13,083 nucleotides of DNA, from the NCBI GenBank assembly GCA_025450495.1, contig JANWHI010000061.1:1-13083 (forward strand), read 5' to 3'. Of the stretch, positions 1 through 6,262 are shown piece after piece. The notes below the pieces were generated by a model, which was not told the DNA's origin, made no database searches, and saw nothing but the letters and a program-made list of their open reading frames with translations. Source of the stretch: Candidatus Dormiibacter sp. (GTDB lineage: Bacteria > Chloroflexota > Dormibacteria > UBA8260). The position numbers and the translations under genes are program-made. Every line of letters begins with the position of its first letter. Position 1 is the stretch's first letter.

Positions 1-707
1 GCGAGGATGGCGAGGTTGAGCGCTACCACGGTCAGCCGGACATCACCGAGAAGTCGCGCAGGCAGGCTGAGGAGCACGACCATCGGCCCGTAATTCAGCG
101 AGCCGGAGCCGAAGATGGGGTGGCCCGTCGGGCTGTCGAGGACGATGGGGAACACCGGGCCATACGGGTTGTGGCCGTGGAGGAGAGCCTGCGTGGCCCC
201 CTGCACTGCGGTGAAGACGTCGAAGGTCGAACTTCCCCACGCCCAGGCGTGGGCGACCCCGACCGCGGTGACCAGGCCCCCGCACACCACCAGCAGCCAT
301 CCGAGTCGCGGCGAGCGCAGCAGCGGGACGATGGCGAGCACCAGGCCGATCGCGTAGACCAGCTGCAGCGGCAACAGGAAGGCAGGCTGGATCACCGCCT
401 GCGCGGCGATGGCCAGGGTGCAGACGATCGCTCCCGGCAGGGATTCGGGACGCCTCATCGCCAGCAAGCACAGCCCACCGGCCAGCGCGATCAGCGCGAA
501 GCCGAACACGAAGTCGGCGGCGACGGGCGCGACCACCGGGTTGCCTGCCCCGAGGCGGGCCCAGAGGTTGCCCGCCCCAAGGGCGCAGAACCCCAGCACG
601 GCCAGGTCGGCGCGGTTCAGGGCCCGGAGCCGGTTGACCGGCGCCAGCCAGGAGGCCGTCGAGTCCACGGGCCGATCATCGGGCCCAAGCGTGACCAGCG
701 CGCGCAC
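1..707 (-). CDS. Polytopic membrane protein, GT-C/GT87-like (partial, 3' end off window)
   Basis: I read this frame directly on the minus strand. It is open from about position 806 to the left edge; from GTG 707 it gives 235 codons without a stop. The product alternates hydrophobic stretches with short Arg-rich loops, for example VVAADFVFGFALIALAGG-like and VYAIGLVLAIVPLLRSPRLG, giving roughly six or more membrane segments. A polar segment after the fourth or fifth helix reads STFDVFTAVQGATQALLHG and then HGHNPYGPVFP. An NPYG motif in such an outer loop is typical of polyprenyl-phosphate-dependent membrane mannosyltransferases (DUF2029/GT87) and related proteins. The likely role is transfer of a sugar to an extracytoplasmic glycan or lipid, but the substrate cannot be told. 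GTG 707 is the likeliest start, with a weak GGAG 13 nt upstream; GTG 788 is an alternative. The gene diverges from pdxS. The family call is moderate; a coding membrane protein is well supported. Confidence 0.7.
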   Translation of the reverse strand, partial: MRALVTLGPDDRPVDSTASWLAPVNRLRALNRADLAVLGFCALGAGNLWARLGAGNPVVAPVAADFVFGFALIALAGGLCLLAMRRPESLPGAIVCTLAIAAQAVIQPAFLLPLQLVYAIGLVLAIVPLLRSPRLGWLLVVCGGLVTAVGVAHAWAWGSSTFDVFTAVQGATQALLHGHNPYGPVFPIVLDSPTGHPIFGSGSLNYGPMVVLLSLPARLLGDVRLTVVALNLAIL

Positions 708-762
708 GGCGGTGTCGCAACTCCGCCTCGCCGCCGTCGTAGGTGGTGTTCTCTGAGGCGTC

Positions 763-771
763 TGCGAGAAT
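763..771 (+). promoter_or_regulatory. Candidate extended -10 promoter for pdxS
   Basis: TGC followed by GAGAAT matches an extended -10 (TGn plus 4 of 6 TATAAT positions). It lies 20-30 nt before the pdxS ribosome binding site, in the short divergent gap. No good -35 is visible, which is tolerable for an extended -10. This is pattern matching by eye only. Confidence 0.3.
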
Positions 772-802
772 GATCGGCCACGGGACACAACAGGAGATCG
801 CA

Positions 803-1729
803 GTGGTCACAGAGAACGGGCCGACCCACACAGCGGCAAGCAATGGCCACCAAACGGGCGGCCTGCGCGTCAAGCGGGGTCTGGCCGAGATGCTCAAGGG
901 CGGGGTGATCATGGACGTGGTCACCGTGGAGCAGGCCCGGGTCGCCGAGGAGGCTGGCGCCGTCGCGGTGATGGCCCTCGAGCGGGTGCCGGCCGACATC
1001 CGTCGTGACGGTGGCGTCGCCCGGATGAGCGCGGTCAGCCTGGTCACCGAGATCAAGCAGGCGGTGACCATCCCGGTCATGGCCAAGGCGCGCATCGGTC
1101 ATTTCGTCGAGGCGCAGGTGCTCCAGGCGCTTGGCATCGACTACGTCGACGAGTCCGAGGTCCTCACCCCGGCCGACGAGGAGCATCACATCGACAAGTG
1201 GGACTTCACGATCCCGTTCGTCTGCGGGGCGCGCGATCTCGGTGAGGCGCTCCGGCGGGTCGGCGAGGGCGCGGCGATGATCCGCACCAAGGGCGAGGCG
1301 GGCACCGGCAACGTCGTCGAGGCGGTGCGCCACATGCGGGCCGTCCGCGGGGGCATCCGGCGGATCCAGGGACTGCGGCGCGACGAGCTGATGGCCGAGG
1401 CCAAGCGCCTCCAGGCACCGTACGAGTTGGTGGCGGAGATCGCCGAGACCGGCCGCCTGCCCGTGGTCAACTTCTCCGCCGGCGGCATCGCCACCCCGGC
1501 CGACGCCGCCCTGATGATGCAGCTCGGCGCTGAGGGCAACTTCGTGGGCAGCGGCATCTTCAAGAGCGAGGATCCGCTCCATTACGCCAAGGCGATCGTC
1601 GCCGCCACCACCTACTTCGACAAGCCCGAGGTCATCGCGGAGGTCAGCGCCGGTCTCGGCCCGGCGATGCGCGGCCTCGACGTCGCCGCCATGCCCCGCG
1701 AGGAGCTGCTCTCCACCCGTGGCTGGTAG
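803..1729 (+). CDS. pdxS: Pyridoxal 5'-phosphate synthase lyase subunit PdxS
   Basis: The 308-residue protein is the synthase half of the deoxyxylulose-5-phosphate-independent vitamin B6 pathway. It condenses ribose 5-phosphate, glyceraldehyde 3-phosphate and ammonia into PLP, as a dodecameric (beta/alpha)8 barrel in the cytoplasm. The PdxS signature is continuous: GGVIMDVV near residues 33-40, [11 protein letters not shown] near 90-100, and [11 protein letters not shown] near 160-170. The residues corresponding to Bacillus subtilis Asp24, Lys81 and Lys149 are Asp38, Lys95 and Lys163, a constant offset of 14 caused by a longer N-terminus. Start GTG 803 is chosen because AGGAG at 792-796 lies 6 nt upstream. 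The frame is open to 743, but a start there would add 20 residues with no homology expected. PdxT, its glutaminase partner, follows after 85 bases. The assignment is essentially certain. Confidence 0.98.
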   Translation: MVTENGPTHTAASNGHQTGGLRVKRGLAEMLKGGVIMDVVTVEQARVAEEAGAVAVMALERVPADIRRDGGVARMSAVSLVTEIKQAVTIPVMAKARIGHFVEAQVLQALGIDYVDESEVLTPADEEHHIDKWDFTIPFVCGARDLGEALRRVGEGAAMIRTKGEAGTGNVVEAVRHMRAVRGGIRRIQGLRRDELMAEAKRLQAPYELVAEIAETGRLPVVNFSAGGIATPADAALMMQLGAEGNFVGSGIFKSEDPLHYAKAIVAATTYFDKPEVIAEVSAGLGPAMRGLDVAAMPREELLSTRGW

Positions 1730-1779
1730 GCCCCGACGAGGGCAGTGATCGAACGGCCGGCAGGGGTACACTGAGGCAC

Positions 1780-1842
1780 GTGCTCATGACGATGTGCAGG
1801 CTCCGCGCTGAACGGTGCTGCCACGTCGGCTGGGAAAGCTGA
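1780..1842 (+). CDS. Possible leaderless upstream peptide before pdxT (20 aa, three Cys)
   Basis: In the pdxS-pdxT gap a TACACT hexamer (1767-1772) lies exactly 7 nt before GTG 1780, so a transcript starting there could be leaderless. The frame encodes MLMTMCRLRAERCCHVGWES and stops at TGA 1840-1842. That stop overlaps, as CTGA, the CTG codon at 1839 where PdxT homology begins. Actinobacteria are known to carry leaderless cysteine-rich upstream peptides that act as attenuators, and the CC pair invites that comparison. No convincing -35 is present, and a 20-codon open frame is easily found by chance in GC-rich DNA. This is speculative. Confidence 0.25.
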   Translation: MLMTMCRLRAERCCHVGWES

Positions 1843-2444
1843 ACATCACCACCGTCGGAGTCCTCGCCCTCCAGGGCGACGTCCGCGAACACCTCGCCGC
1901 GTTCCGCCGCTGCGGGGTGCTGGCCCTGCCGGTCCGCCTCGCCGAGGAGTTGGACCTGGTGGACGCCCTGGCCATCCCTGGTGGTGAGTCCACCACCATG
2001 AGCAAGCTGCTTCGCGCCTTCGACCTCGAGCAGCCGCTGCGGCGACGACTCGACGCGGGCCTGCCAACCCTCACCACGTGTGCCGGCCTCATCTTGCTGA
2101 GCCGATCGATCCACGACGGCACCGACGATCAGCTCGCCACCGGAACACTCGATGTCAGCGTGCGCCGCAACGGCTATGGCAGCCAGGTGGATTCCTTTGA
2201 GGCCGATCTCACCGTGTCGGGGCTCGGCGACACCACTTTCCGTGGGGTCTTCATCCGCGCACCACGGATCACCGACGTCGGCAACGGTGTCGACGTGCTC
2301 GCCACCGTCGATGGTGAGCCGGTGGCCATCGGGCAGGGCCCACACATCGGGCTGACCTTCCATCCCGAGATGACCGGCGACGATCGCATCCACAGGTTGT
2401 TTGTGGAGCGCCTGCACACCACCAAGGTCGAAGACGCGGCGTGA
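1815..2444 (+). CDS. pdxT: Pyridoxal 5'-phosphate synthase glutaminase subunit PdxT
   Basis: PdxT hydrolyses glutamine and channels the ammonia to PdxS. As given here it has 209 residues and the complete class-I-like glutaminase triad: Cys89 in TLTTCAGLILL, then His183 and Glu185 in TFHPE. Other PdxT marks are GVLALQGDVREH (15-26) and IPGGEST (54-60), which contributes to the oxyanion site. Start GTG 1815 is the only ordinary start codon near, but it has no Shine-Dalgarno. Family alignment puts the nucleophile at about residue 79 (B. subtilis Cys79), 10 earlier than here. This suggests true initiation near CTG 1839 or ATC 1845; GGGAAAG at 1832-1838 lies 6 nt before the ATC. A candidate -10 (TACACT, 1767-1772) could give the gene its own promoter. 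The stop overlaps the next start as GTGA. Confidence 0.95.
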   Translation: MLPRRLGKLNITTVGVLALQGDVREHLAAFRRCGVLALPVRLAEELDLVDALAIPGGESTTMSKLLRAFDLEQPLRRRLDAGLPTLTTCAGLILLSRSIHDGTDDQLATGTLDVSVRRNGYGSQVDSFEADLTVSGLGDTTFRGVFIRAPRITDVGNGVDVLATVDGEPVAIGQGPHIGLTFHPEMTGDDRIHRLFVERLHTTKVEDAA

Positions 2445-3511
2445 ACGTCCGCTCCGCATCCTTCCGCGACCTCGCCCGCGTCGAGCAGCTGTACCGGGAC
2501 GCACTGGCCGCCGATGAGGGCGGACTCGGTCAGCATCCCGACAGCCCCGTCCCGCAGGCGACCCTGCTGCGCCTCTGGTACGCGCTCAGCAAGACACTCT
2601 CGTCGCTGGTGCCGCTGAGCGACACCGGCGGGGTGCTGTTCGTGGCGGTGAACGACGCCGAGGGCGTGGTCGGATTCATCCAGGCCCAGGGCACGTCGAC
2701 CCGGCCATCGGTCTGGCAGATCGTCAACCTCTGCGTGGCGCCCGGCGGCGCCGGCCACTTCGCCCGCGAGCATCTCCTCGCCCACCTCTGCAACCGTGGC
2801 CTGGAACAGGGCGTGCATCGCTTCCACGTCCGCCTGCCACTGGATCATCCGCTGGTGGGCGTGTTCCTCGAGCAGGGATTCACGCAGTTCGCCACCGAGC
2901 AGATCCTCTTCCACGAGAGCCCGGACCAGATCCCGGCGGGTGACGCGCCACCCCTGGCGATCCGCCCCGCTCGTCGTGAGGACGCTGCCGCCATCCACCT
3001 GCTCTATCAGCGGGTGACGCCAAGTCACATCGCCGCTTTCGAGGCGACTTCGTTGAAGACGTGGCAGGCGTCGTTTGCCGACGGCAGTGTTGCCCGCATC
3101 GGTCGCGATGACGTCAGGCACTTCGTTGCCGAGCGCCCCGGCGTTGTCGGCTGGGCGGCGATCCGACCCGCCGGCTCCGGGCGTCCGAGCATCCTGTCGC
3201 TGATGTGCGAGGCACACGACCCCGCGATTCGCGAAGGCTTTCTGGACGCTGTTCTCGCCGAGCTGCCCTCCCAACCGGTGTCCTGCGTCCTACGGCATTA
3301 CGACTCCGAGCTGATCCGCTCCCTGCAGCACCGTGGCTTCGCGGTGTATGGCACGCAGCTTCTGCTGGTCCGCGACCTTGGCATCAAGGTGCGGATCAGG
3401 GCGCTGACCAAGCAGAAGAAGCCCGTGCTCGCCCACGCCGGCATCGCCGGCTCCCACGTCTCCTCGCCGTCGCTGACAGTGTTGCGTCCACCAGAAAGGA
3501 GAGAGAGATAG
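2441..3511 (+). CDS. Tandem GNAT-fold protein, function unknown
   Basis: This 356-residue protein looks like two GCN5-related N-acetyltransferase (GNAT) folds in tandem. Domain 1 spans about 1-165 and begins NVRSASFRDLARVEQLY; domain 2 spans about 170-320 and begins LAIRPARREDAAAIHLLY. Each opens with the beta1-alpha1 pattern of the family, and each ends with a VFLEQGF- or LQHRGFAVYG-like strand. The acetyl-CoA pyrophosphate loop (Q/R-x-x-G-x-G/A) is poor: in domain 1 it reads PGGAGHFAREHL, and in domain 2 none is evident. Catalysis is therefore uncertain and a structural or ligand-binding role is possible. The C-terminal tail is basic (KVRIRALTKQKK) and then disordered. The GTG start overlaps the pdxT stop by 4 bases, so translation is probably coupled to pdxT, although no B6 role is implied. 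A substrate cannot be named. Confidence 0.8.
   Translation: MNVRSASFRDLARVEQLYRDALAADEGGLGQHPDSPVPQATLLRLWYALSKTLSSLVPLSDTGGVLFVAVNDAEGVVGFIQAQGTSTRPSVWQIVNLCVAPGGAGHFAREHLLAHLCNRGLEQGVHRFHVRLPLDHPLVGVFLEQGFTQFATEQILFHESPDQIPAGDAPPLAIRPARREDAAAIHLLYQRVTPSHIAAFEATSLKTWQASFADGSVARIGRDDVRHFVAERPGVVGWAAIRPAGSGRPSILSLMCEAHDPAIREGFLDAVLAELPSQPVSCVLRHYDSELIRSLQHRGFAVYGTQLLLVRDLGIKVRIRALTKQKKPVLAHAGIAGSHVSSPSLTVLRPPERRER
3495..3510 (+). promoter_or_regulatory. Strong Shine-Dalgarno preceding an ATA codon
   Basis: AAAGGAG at 3495-3501 is an ideal ribosome binding site at the 3' end of the GNAT gene. The first usual start codon in the next gene's frame, ATG 3520, is 18 nt away, which is too far. Six nt downstream lies ATA 3508-3510, in the correct frame and overlapping the GNAT stop as ATAG. 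The site either drives a rare AUA start or serves ATG 3520 inefficiently. Confidence 0.6.
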
Positions 3512-3519
3512 TCGCCGAG

Positions 3520-5175
3520 ATGATGCCCTACGGTTCGTCATGGCAGGAGGAGCTCAACCTCCTCTTCGAAGCGCTGCCGCCCCGCGTTGCCGGCGCCGCG
3601 CAACGGCTTGCACAGGATCGCGGCGACCTGCTCGAGATCGTCCTCGACCTCGGTCGCGAGCCCGAGGCGCGATTCACCGACGGTGAGGTGATCCTCGACG
3701 CCGTCCAGGTCACCCACCGCGACCTCGAATACGTCACTGAGCGAGTCGGTGACTTCGGGGACGACAACCGTGCCGGCATCGAACGAACCCTGCATCGCAT
3801 CAGCGCCATTCGCAACCGTGCCGGGACCGTTGTGGGGCTGACCTGCCGAGTCGGCCGCGCGGTCACCGGGACCATTGACATCATCAAGGACATCGTCATC
3901 AACGGTCAGTCGATCCTCCTGCTCGGCCCTCCCGGGATCGGCAAGACGACCATGCTGCGTGAGTGCGCGCGCGTGCTCAGCGACGAGTGCGACAAGCGCG
4001 TGGTCATCGTCGACACGAGCAACGAGATCGGCGGTGACGGCGACATCCCCCACGCCGGGATCGGACGGTCGCGACGGATGCAGGTTCGCACCCCGGCTGA
4101 GCAGCATGCCGTGATGATCGAGGCGGTCGAGAACCACATGCCCCAGGTCATCGTCATCGACGAGATCGGCACCGAGCGCGAGGCCATCGCCGCACGGACG
4201 ATCGCCGAACGTGGTGTCCAGCTGGTCGGCACCGCCCACGGGTCCCAGCTCGACAACCTGCTGGTCAACCCCACCCTCAACGACCTCCTCGGCGGCATCC
4301 AGACCGTGACGCTCGGGGACGAGGAGGCGCGCCGGCGCGGCACTCAGAAGAGCGTCCTCGAGCGCAAGGCGCCACCAACCTTCGACGTGCTCATCGAGAT
4401 CCAGGAGCGCGACCGCGTTGTCGTGCACATGCCGCTCGACGAGACCGTCGATGAGGCGTTGCGAGGGCGCATGAAGCCGCCCCAGCTGCGCCTCCGCGGC
4501 GACGGCGGCGAGATTGTCAGCCGCATCGACACCAGCGTGCCGCCGCCTCCGGCATTCGAGCCAACCCCGTTCGCACCGGGCGGCACACGCCGGCGGCCGC
4601 GTGAGCGCCGCCGCCGCGGATTCGACGTCGAGGAGTACATGGCACAGCGCGAGCGGGGCGCGCGCGACGCCTCGTATGAGGGTGCACCGACCTCCCACGC
4701 CGGGTCGCGACCCATGCAACCCTTGTCGGTGTTCCCGTACGGCGTGTCACGCACCTACCTGGAGCAGTCCGTGCGTGAGCTGCGCGTCCCGGTGCGCATC
4801 CAGCACAACGTCGATGACGCCGACATGGTGATGACCCTGAAGAACTACTACCGGCGCAAGGACTCGCCGGTCCGTTCGGCCGAGGCGACGGGCATTCCCA
4901 TCCAGGTGCTGCGCAGCAACACGGTGGCGCAGATCAAGGGCGCCCTGGCTCGCGTGTACGGGGTCGAGGAGGTCGACGCGACCGAGACCGCGCTCGAGGA
5001 GGCGCTCGAGGGCGTGGAACGCGCGCGGCAGACCACCGCCGATGTCGAGCTGGCTCCCCAGAACTCCTACGTACGCCGGCTCCAGCACCAGCTCGTGGAG
5101 CGTCATGACATGACCGCGCGCAGCACCGGCAACGAACCCAACCGACGTCTCGTCATACTCGGCGCCGAGGAGTAA
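3520..5175 (+). CDS. R3H-domain AAA ATPase, SpoIIIAA/Ycf45-like
   Basis: From ATG 3520 the protein has 551 residues. An N-terminal region (about 1-120) precedes a RecA/AAA-type ATPase. Walker A is GPPGIGKTT at 136-144 and Walker B is VIVIDEIG at 210-217. The following TEREAIAARTIAERGVQLVGTAHG stretch is split by the usual sensor residues. This arrangement is that of SpoIIIAA and the cyanobacterial/plastid Ycf45 family. A Pro/Arg-rich linker (about 340-400) leads to a segment with FPYGVSRTYLEQ, and the C-terminus is an R3H single-stranded nucleic-acid-binding domain (Arg519-x3-His523, then STGNEPNRRLVIL). The role is unknown; ATP-dependent nucleic-acid binding is inferred from the domains. An open frame continues upstream to 3205 inside the GNAT gene but is not likely translated. 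The start may instead be ATA 3508, given the Shine-Dalgarno spacing. tmk follows after 5 bases. Confidence 0.88.
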   Translation: MMPYGSSWQEELNLLFEALPPRVAGAAQRLAQDRGDLLEIVLDLGREPEARFTDGEVILDAVQVTHRDLEYVTERVGDFGDDNRAGIERTLHRISAIRNRAGTVVGLTCRVGRAVTGTIDIIKDIVINGQSILLLGPPGIGKTTMLRECARVLSDECDKRVVIVDTSNEIGGDGDIPHAGIGRSRRMQVRTPAEQHAVMIEAVENHMPQVIVIDEIGTEREAIAARTIAERGVQLVGTAHGSQLDNLLVNPTLNDLLGGIQTVTLGDEEARRRGTQKSVLERKAPPTFDVLIEIQERDRVVVHMPLDETVDEALRGRMKPPQLRLRGDGGEIVSRIDTSVPPPPAFEPTPFAPGGTRRRPRERRRRGFDVEEYMAQRERGARDASYEGAPTSHAGSRPMQPLSVFPYGVSRTYLEQSVRELRVPVRIQHNVDDADMVMTLKNYYRRKDSPVRSAEATGIPIQVLRSNTVAQIKGALARVYGVEEVDATETALEEALEGVERARQTTADVELAPQNSYVRRLQHQLVERHDMTARSTGNEPNRRLVILGAEE

Positions 5176-5180
5176 CAGGC

Positions 5181-5846
5181 TTGGCGACACGTCGTGGCTT
5201 CTTCATCTCGTTCGAGGGACTCGACGGGGCGGGGAAGAGCACCCAGGTGGCCGTGCTCGGCGCAGCATTGCGCGCCGACGGGTATGACGTCGTCACCGTG
5301 CGCCCCAACGACACCCCCCTTGGCGACCTGATCGGCGGAATGGTGCTGCAACACCAGGTCGCAGCCTCGCTGCATCCATGGTCGGAGGCGCTCCTCTTCA
5401 ACGCGGGCCGCGTACAGCTGCTGGCCGAGGTGATCCGCCCCGCGCTCGACACCGGCACGGTGGTGATCGCGGACCGCTACGCTGATTCCACGCTGGCCTA
5501 CCAGGGCGGAGGCCGCGGAGTGGGCAGGGAGGCATTGCTGCGTCTGCATCGCGACTGTTGCGACGACCTCTGGCCCGACCTCACCGTGTACCTCGACCTC
5601 GACTACGGCATCGCCGCGCACCGCCAGCACGCGCAACAACTCCCGCTCGACCGCATCGAGGGTGCCCCGAGCGAGTTCCATGCCCGAGTCCGGGCCACGT
5701 TCGACCAGCTCGCCGCCGAGCAGCCTGACCGGATCGTCCGCGTCGACGCGGGCCGGCCCGCGATGGCGGTGTCGCAGGACGTGATGCGTGTGGTCGAGAA
5801 GCGCCTCCAGGCCGCCCACGTGCCCCATCCGGCAACCGTCGCGTGA
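5181..5846 (+). CDS. tmk: Thymidylate kinase
   Basis: This kinase phosphorylates dTMP to dTDP with ATP, the last dedicated step in dTTP supply, in the cytoplasm. The 221-residue length fits the family. The P-loop is FEGLDGAGKSTQ (residues 11-22), and the nucleotide-binding DR motif reads VVIADRYADSTLAYQGGGRG. The lid region has LPLDRIEGAPSEFHARVRA, and the usual C-terminal segment ends in VRVDAGRP. Start TTG 5181 is supported by GAGGAG at 5167-5172, 8 nt upstream and inside the end of the preceding gene. The stop overlaps the next start as GTGA. The tmk-darA gene pair is the same as in Firmicutes, although the holB gene often found after it there is absent here. Confidence 0.96.
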   Translation: MATRRGFFISFEGLDGAGKSTQVAVLGAALRADGYDVVTVRPNDTPLGDLIGGMVLQHQVAASLHPWSEALLFNAGRVQLLAEVIRPALDTGTVVIADRYADSTLAYQGGGRGVGREALLRLHRDCCDDLWPDLTVYLDLDYGIAAHRQHAQQLPLDRIEGAPSEFHARVRATFDQLAAEQPDRIVRVDAGRPAMAVSQDVMRVVEKRLQAAHVPHPATVA

Positions 5847-6175
5847 AGCTGATCCTTGCCGTGGTGCAGGCGCAGGATGTGGAGGCGTGCGCGGACGCGC
5901 TGACCGCGTCGGGGTTCGTGTGCACGCGCCTCGCCAGCCAGGGAGGATTCCTCGACAACAGCAACTGCACGCTGATGATCGGCGTCGACGATGTGCAGGT
6001 GGACGAGGTGTGCGCGATCCTCGCGCAGCGCGCCCAGCGACGCGTCCAGCTGGTCGATGCGACGCTGCCATTCCCGGGAGGACCGCTCGCTCCGGTGCTC
6101 ACCCCGACGATGGACGTCGAGGTCGGGGGCGCCACCGTGTTCGTCCTGCCGCTGGACCGCTTCGAGAAGATCTAG
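5843..6175 (+). CDS. darA: Cyclic-di-AMP receptor, DarA/PstA (YaaQ, DUF970) family
   Basis: This 110-residue PII-like protein resembles B. subtilis YaaQ/DarA across its length: MKLILAVVQAQD at the start, LASQGGFLDNSNCTLMIGV at about 30-48, and VEVGGATVFVLPLDRFEKI at the end. Members are trimers that bind c-di-AMP between subunits and change loop conformation; the downstream target is generally unknown. The GGFL and N-x-T-like residues around 34-43 belong to the nucleotide-binding part of the family. Its presence implies that the organism makes c-di-AMP, although no cyclase is in the window. GTG 5843 overlaps the tmk stop by 4 bases, there is no separate ribosome binding site, and translation is probably coupled. 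The gene ends the operon. Confidence 0.93.
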   Translation: MKLILAVVQAQDVEACADALTASGFVCTRLASQGGFLDNSNCTLMIGVDDVQVDEVCAILAQRAQRRVQLVDATLPFPGGPLAPVLTPTMDVEVGGATVFVLPLDRFEKI

Positions 6176-6205
6176 CCACCACCTGCGAGCAACACATCCA
6201 GCTGC

Positions 6206-6223
6206 CCCAGGTCTCTGACTGGG
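6206..6223 (+). terminator. Hairpin after the darA gene, weak terminator candidate
   Basis: CCCA-G-GTC, loop TCT, GAC-TGGG forms a seven-pair stem with one bulged G, 30 bases after the darA stop. No T-run follows (the next bases are TGTGACAAAACC), so intrinsic termination is doubtful. It may only be a stable hairpin between the operon and the GH3 gene. Confidence 0.25.
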
Positions 6224-6262
6224 TGTGACAAAACCAATTGCGGCGTTTGGCGTTAACTGGCC

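Noticed and set aside
43..471. A 142-codon minus-strand frame, and a 217-codon plus-strand frame at 120-773
   Set aside because: Both are Arg/Pro-rich shadows; a different minus frame across 1-707 gives a clear membrane protein with an NPYG loop.
617..1771. A 384-codon open frame on the minus strand opposite pdxS
   Set aside because: It is antisense to an unmistakable PdxS, its product is low-complexity with no domain, and long antisense frames are expected in GC-rich coding DNA.
2174..3274. A 366-codon minus-strand frame opposite pdxT and the GNAT gene
   Set aside because: It spans the overlap of two real plus-strand genes and has no domain.
3205..3519. An upstream extension of the R3H ATPase frame to 3205, giving 656 residues
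   Set aside because: It lies in another frame inside the GNAT gene, is Arg-rich shadow sequence, and the Shine-Dalgarno at 3495-3501 argues for a start near 3508-3520.
3538..4719. A 393-codon minus-strand frame opposite the R3H ATPase
   Set aside because: The plus strand shows Walker A/B and R3H motifs; the minus product is Asp/Leu/Val-rich with no recognisable domain.
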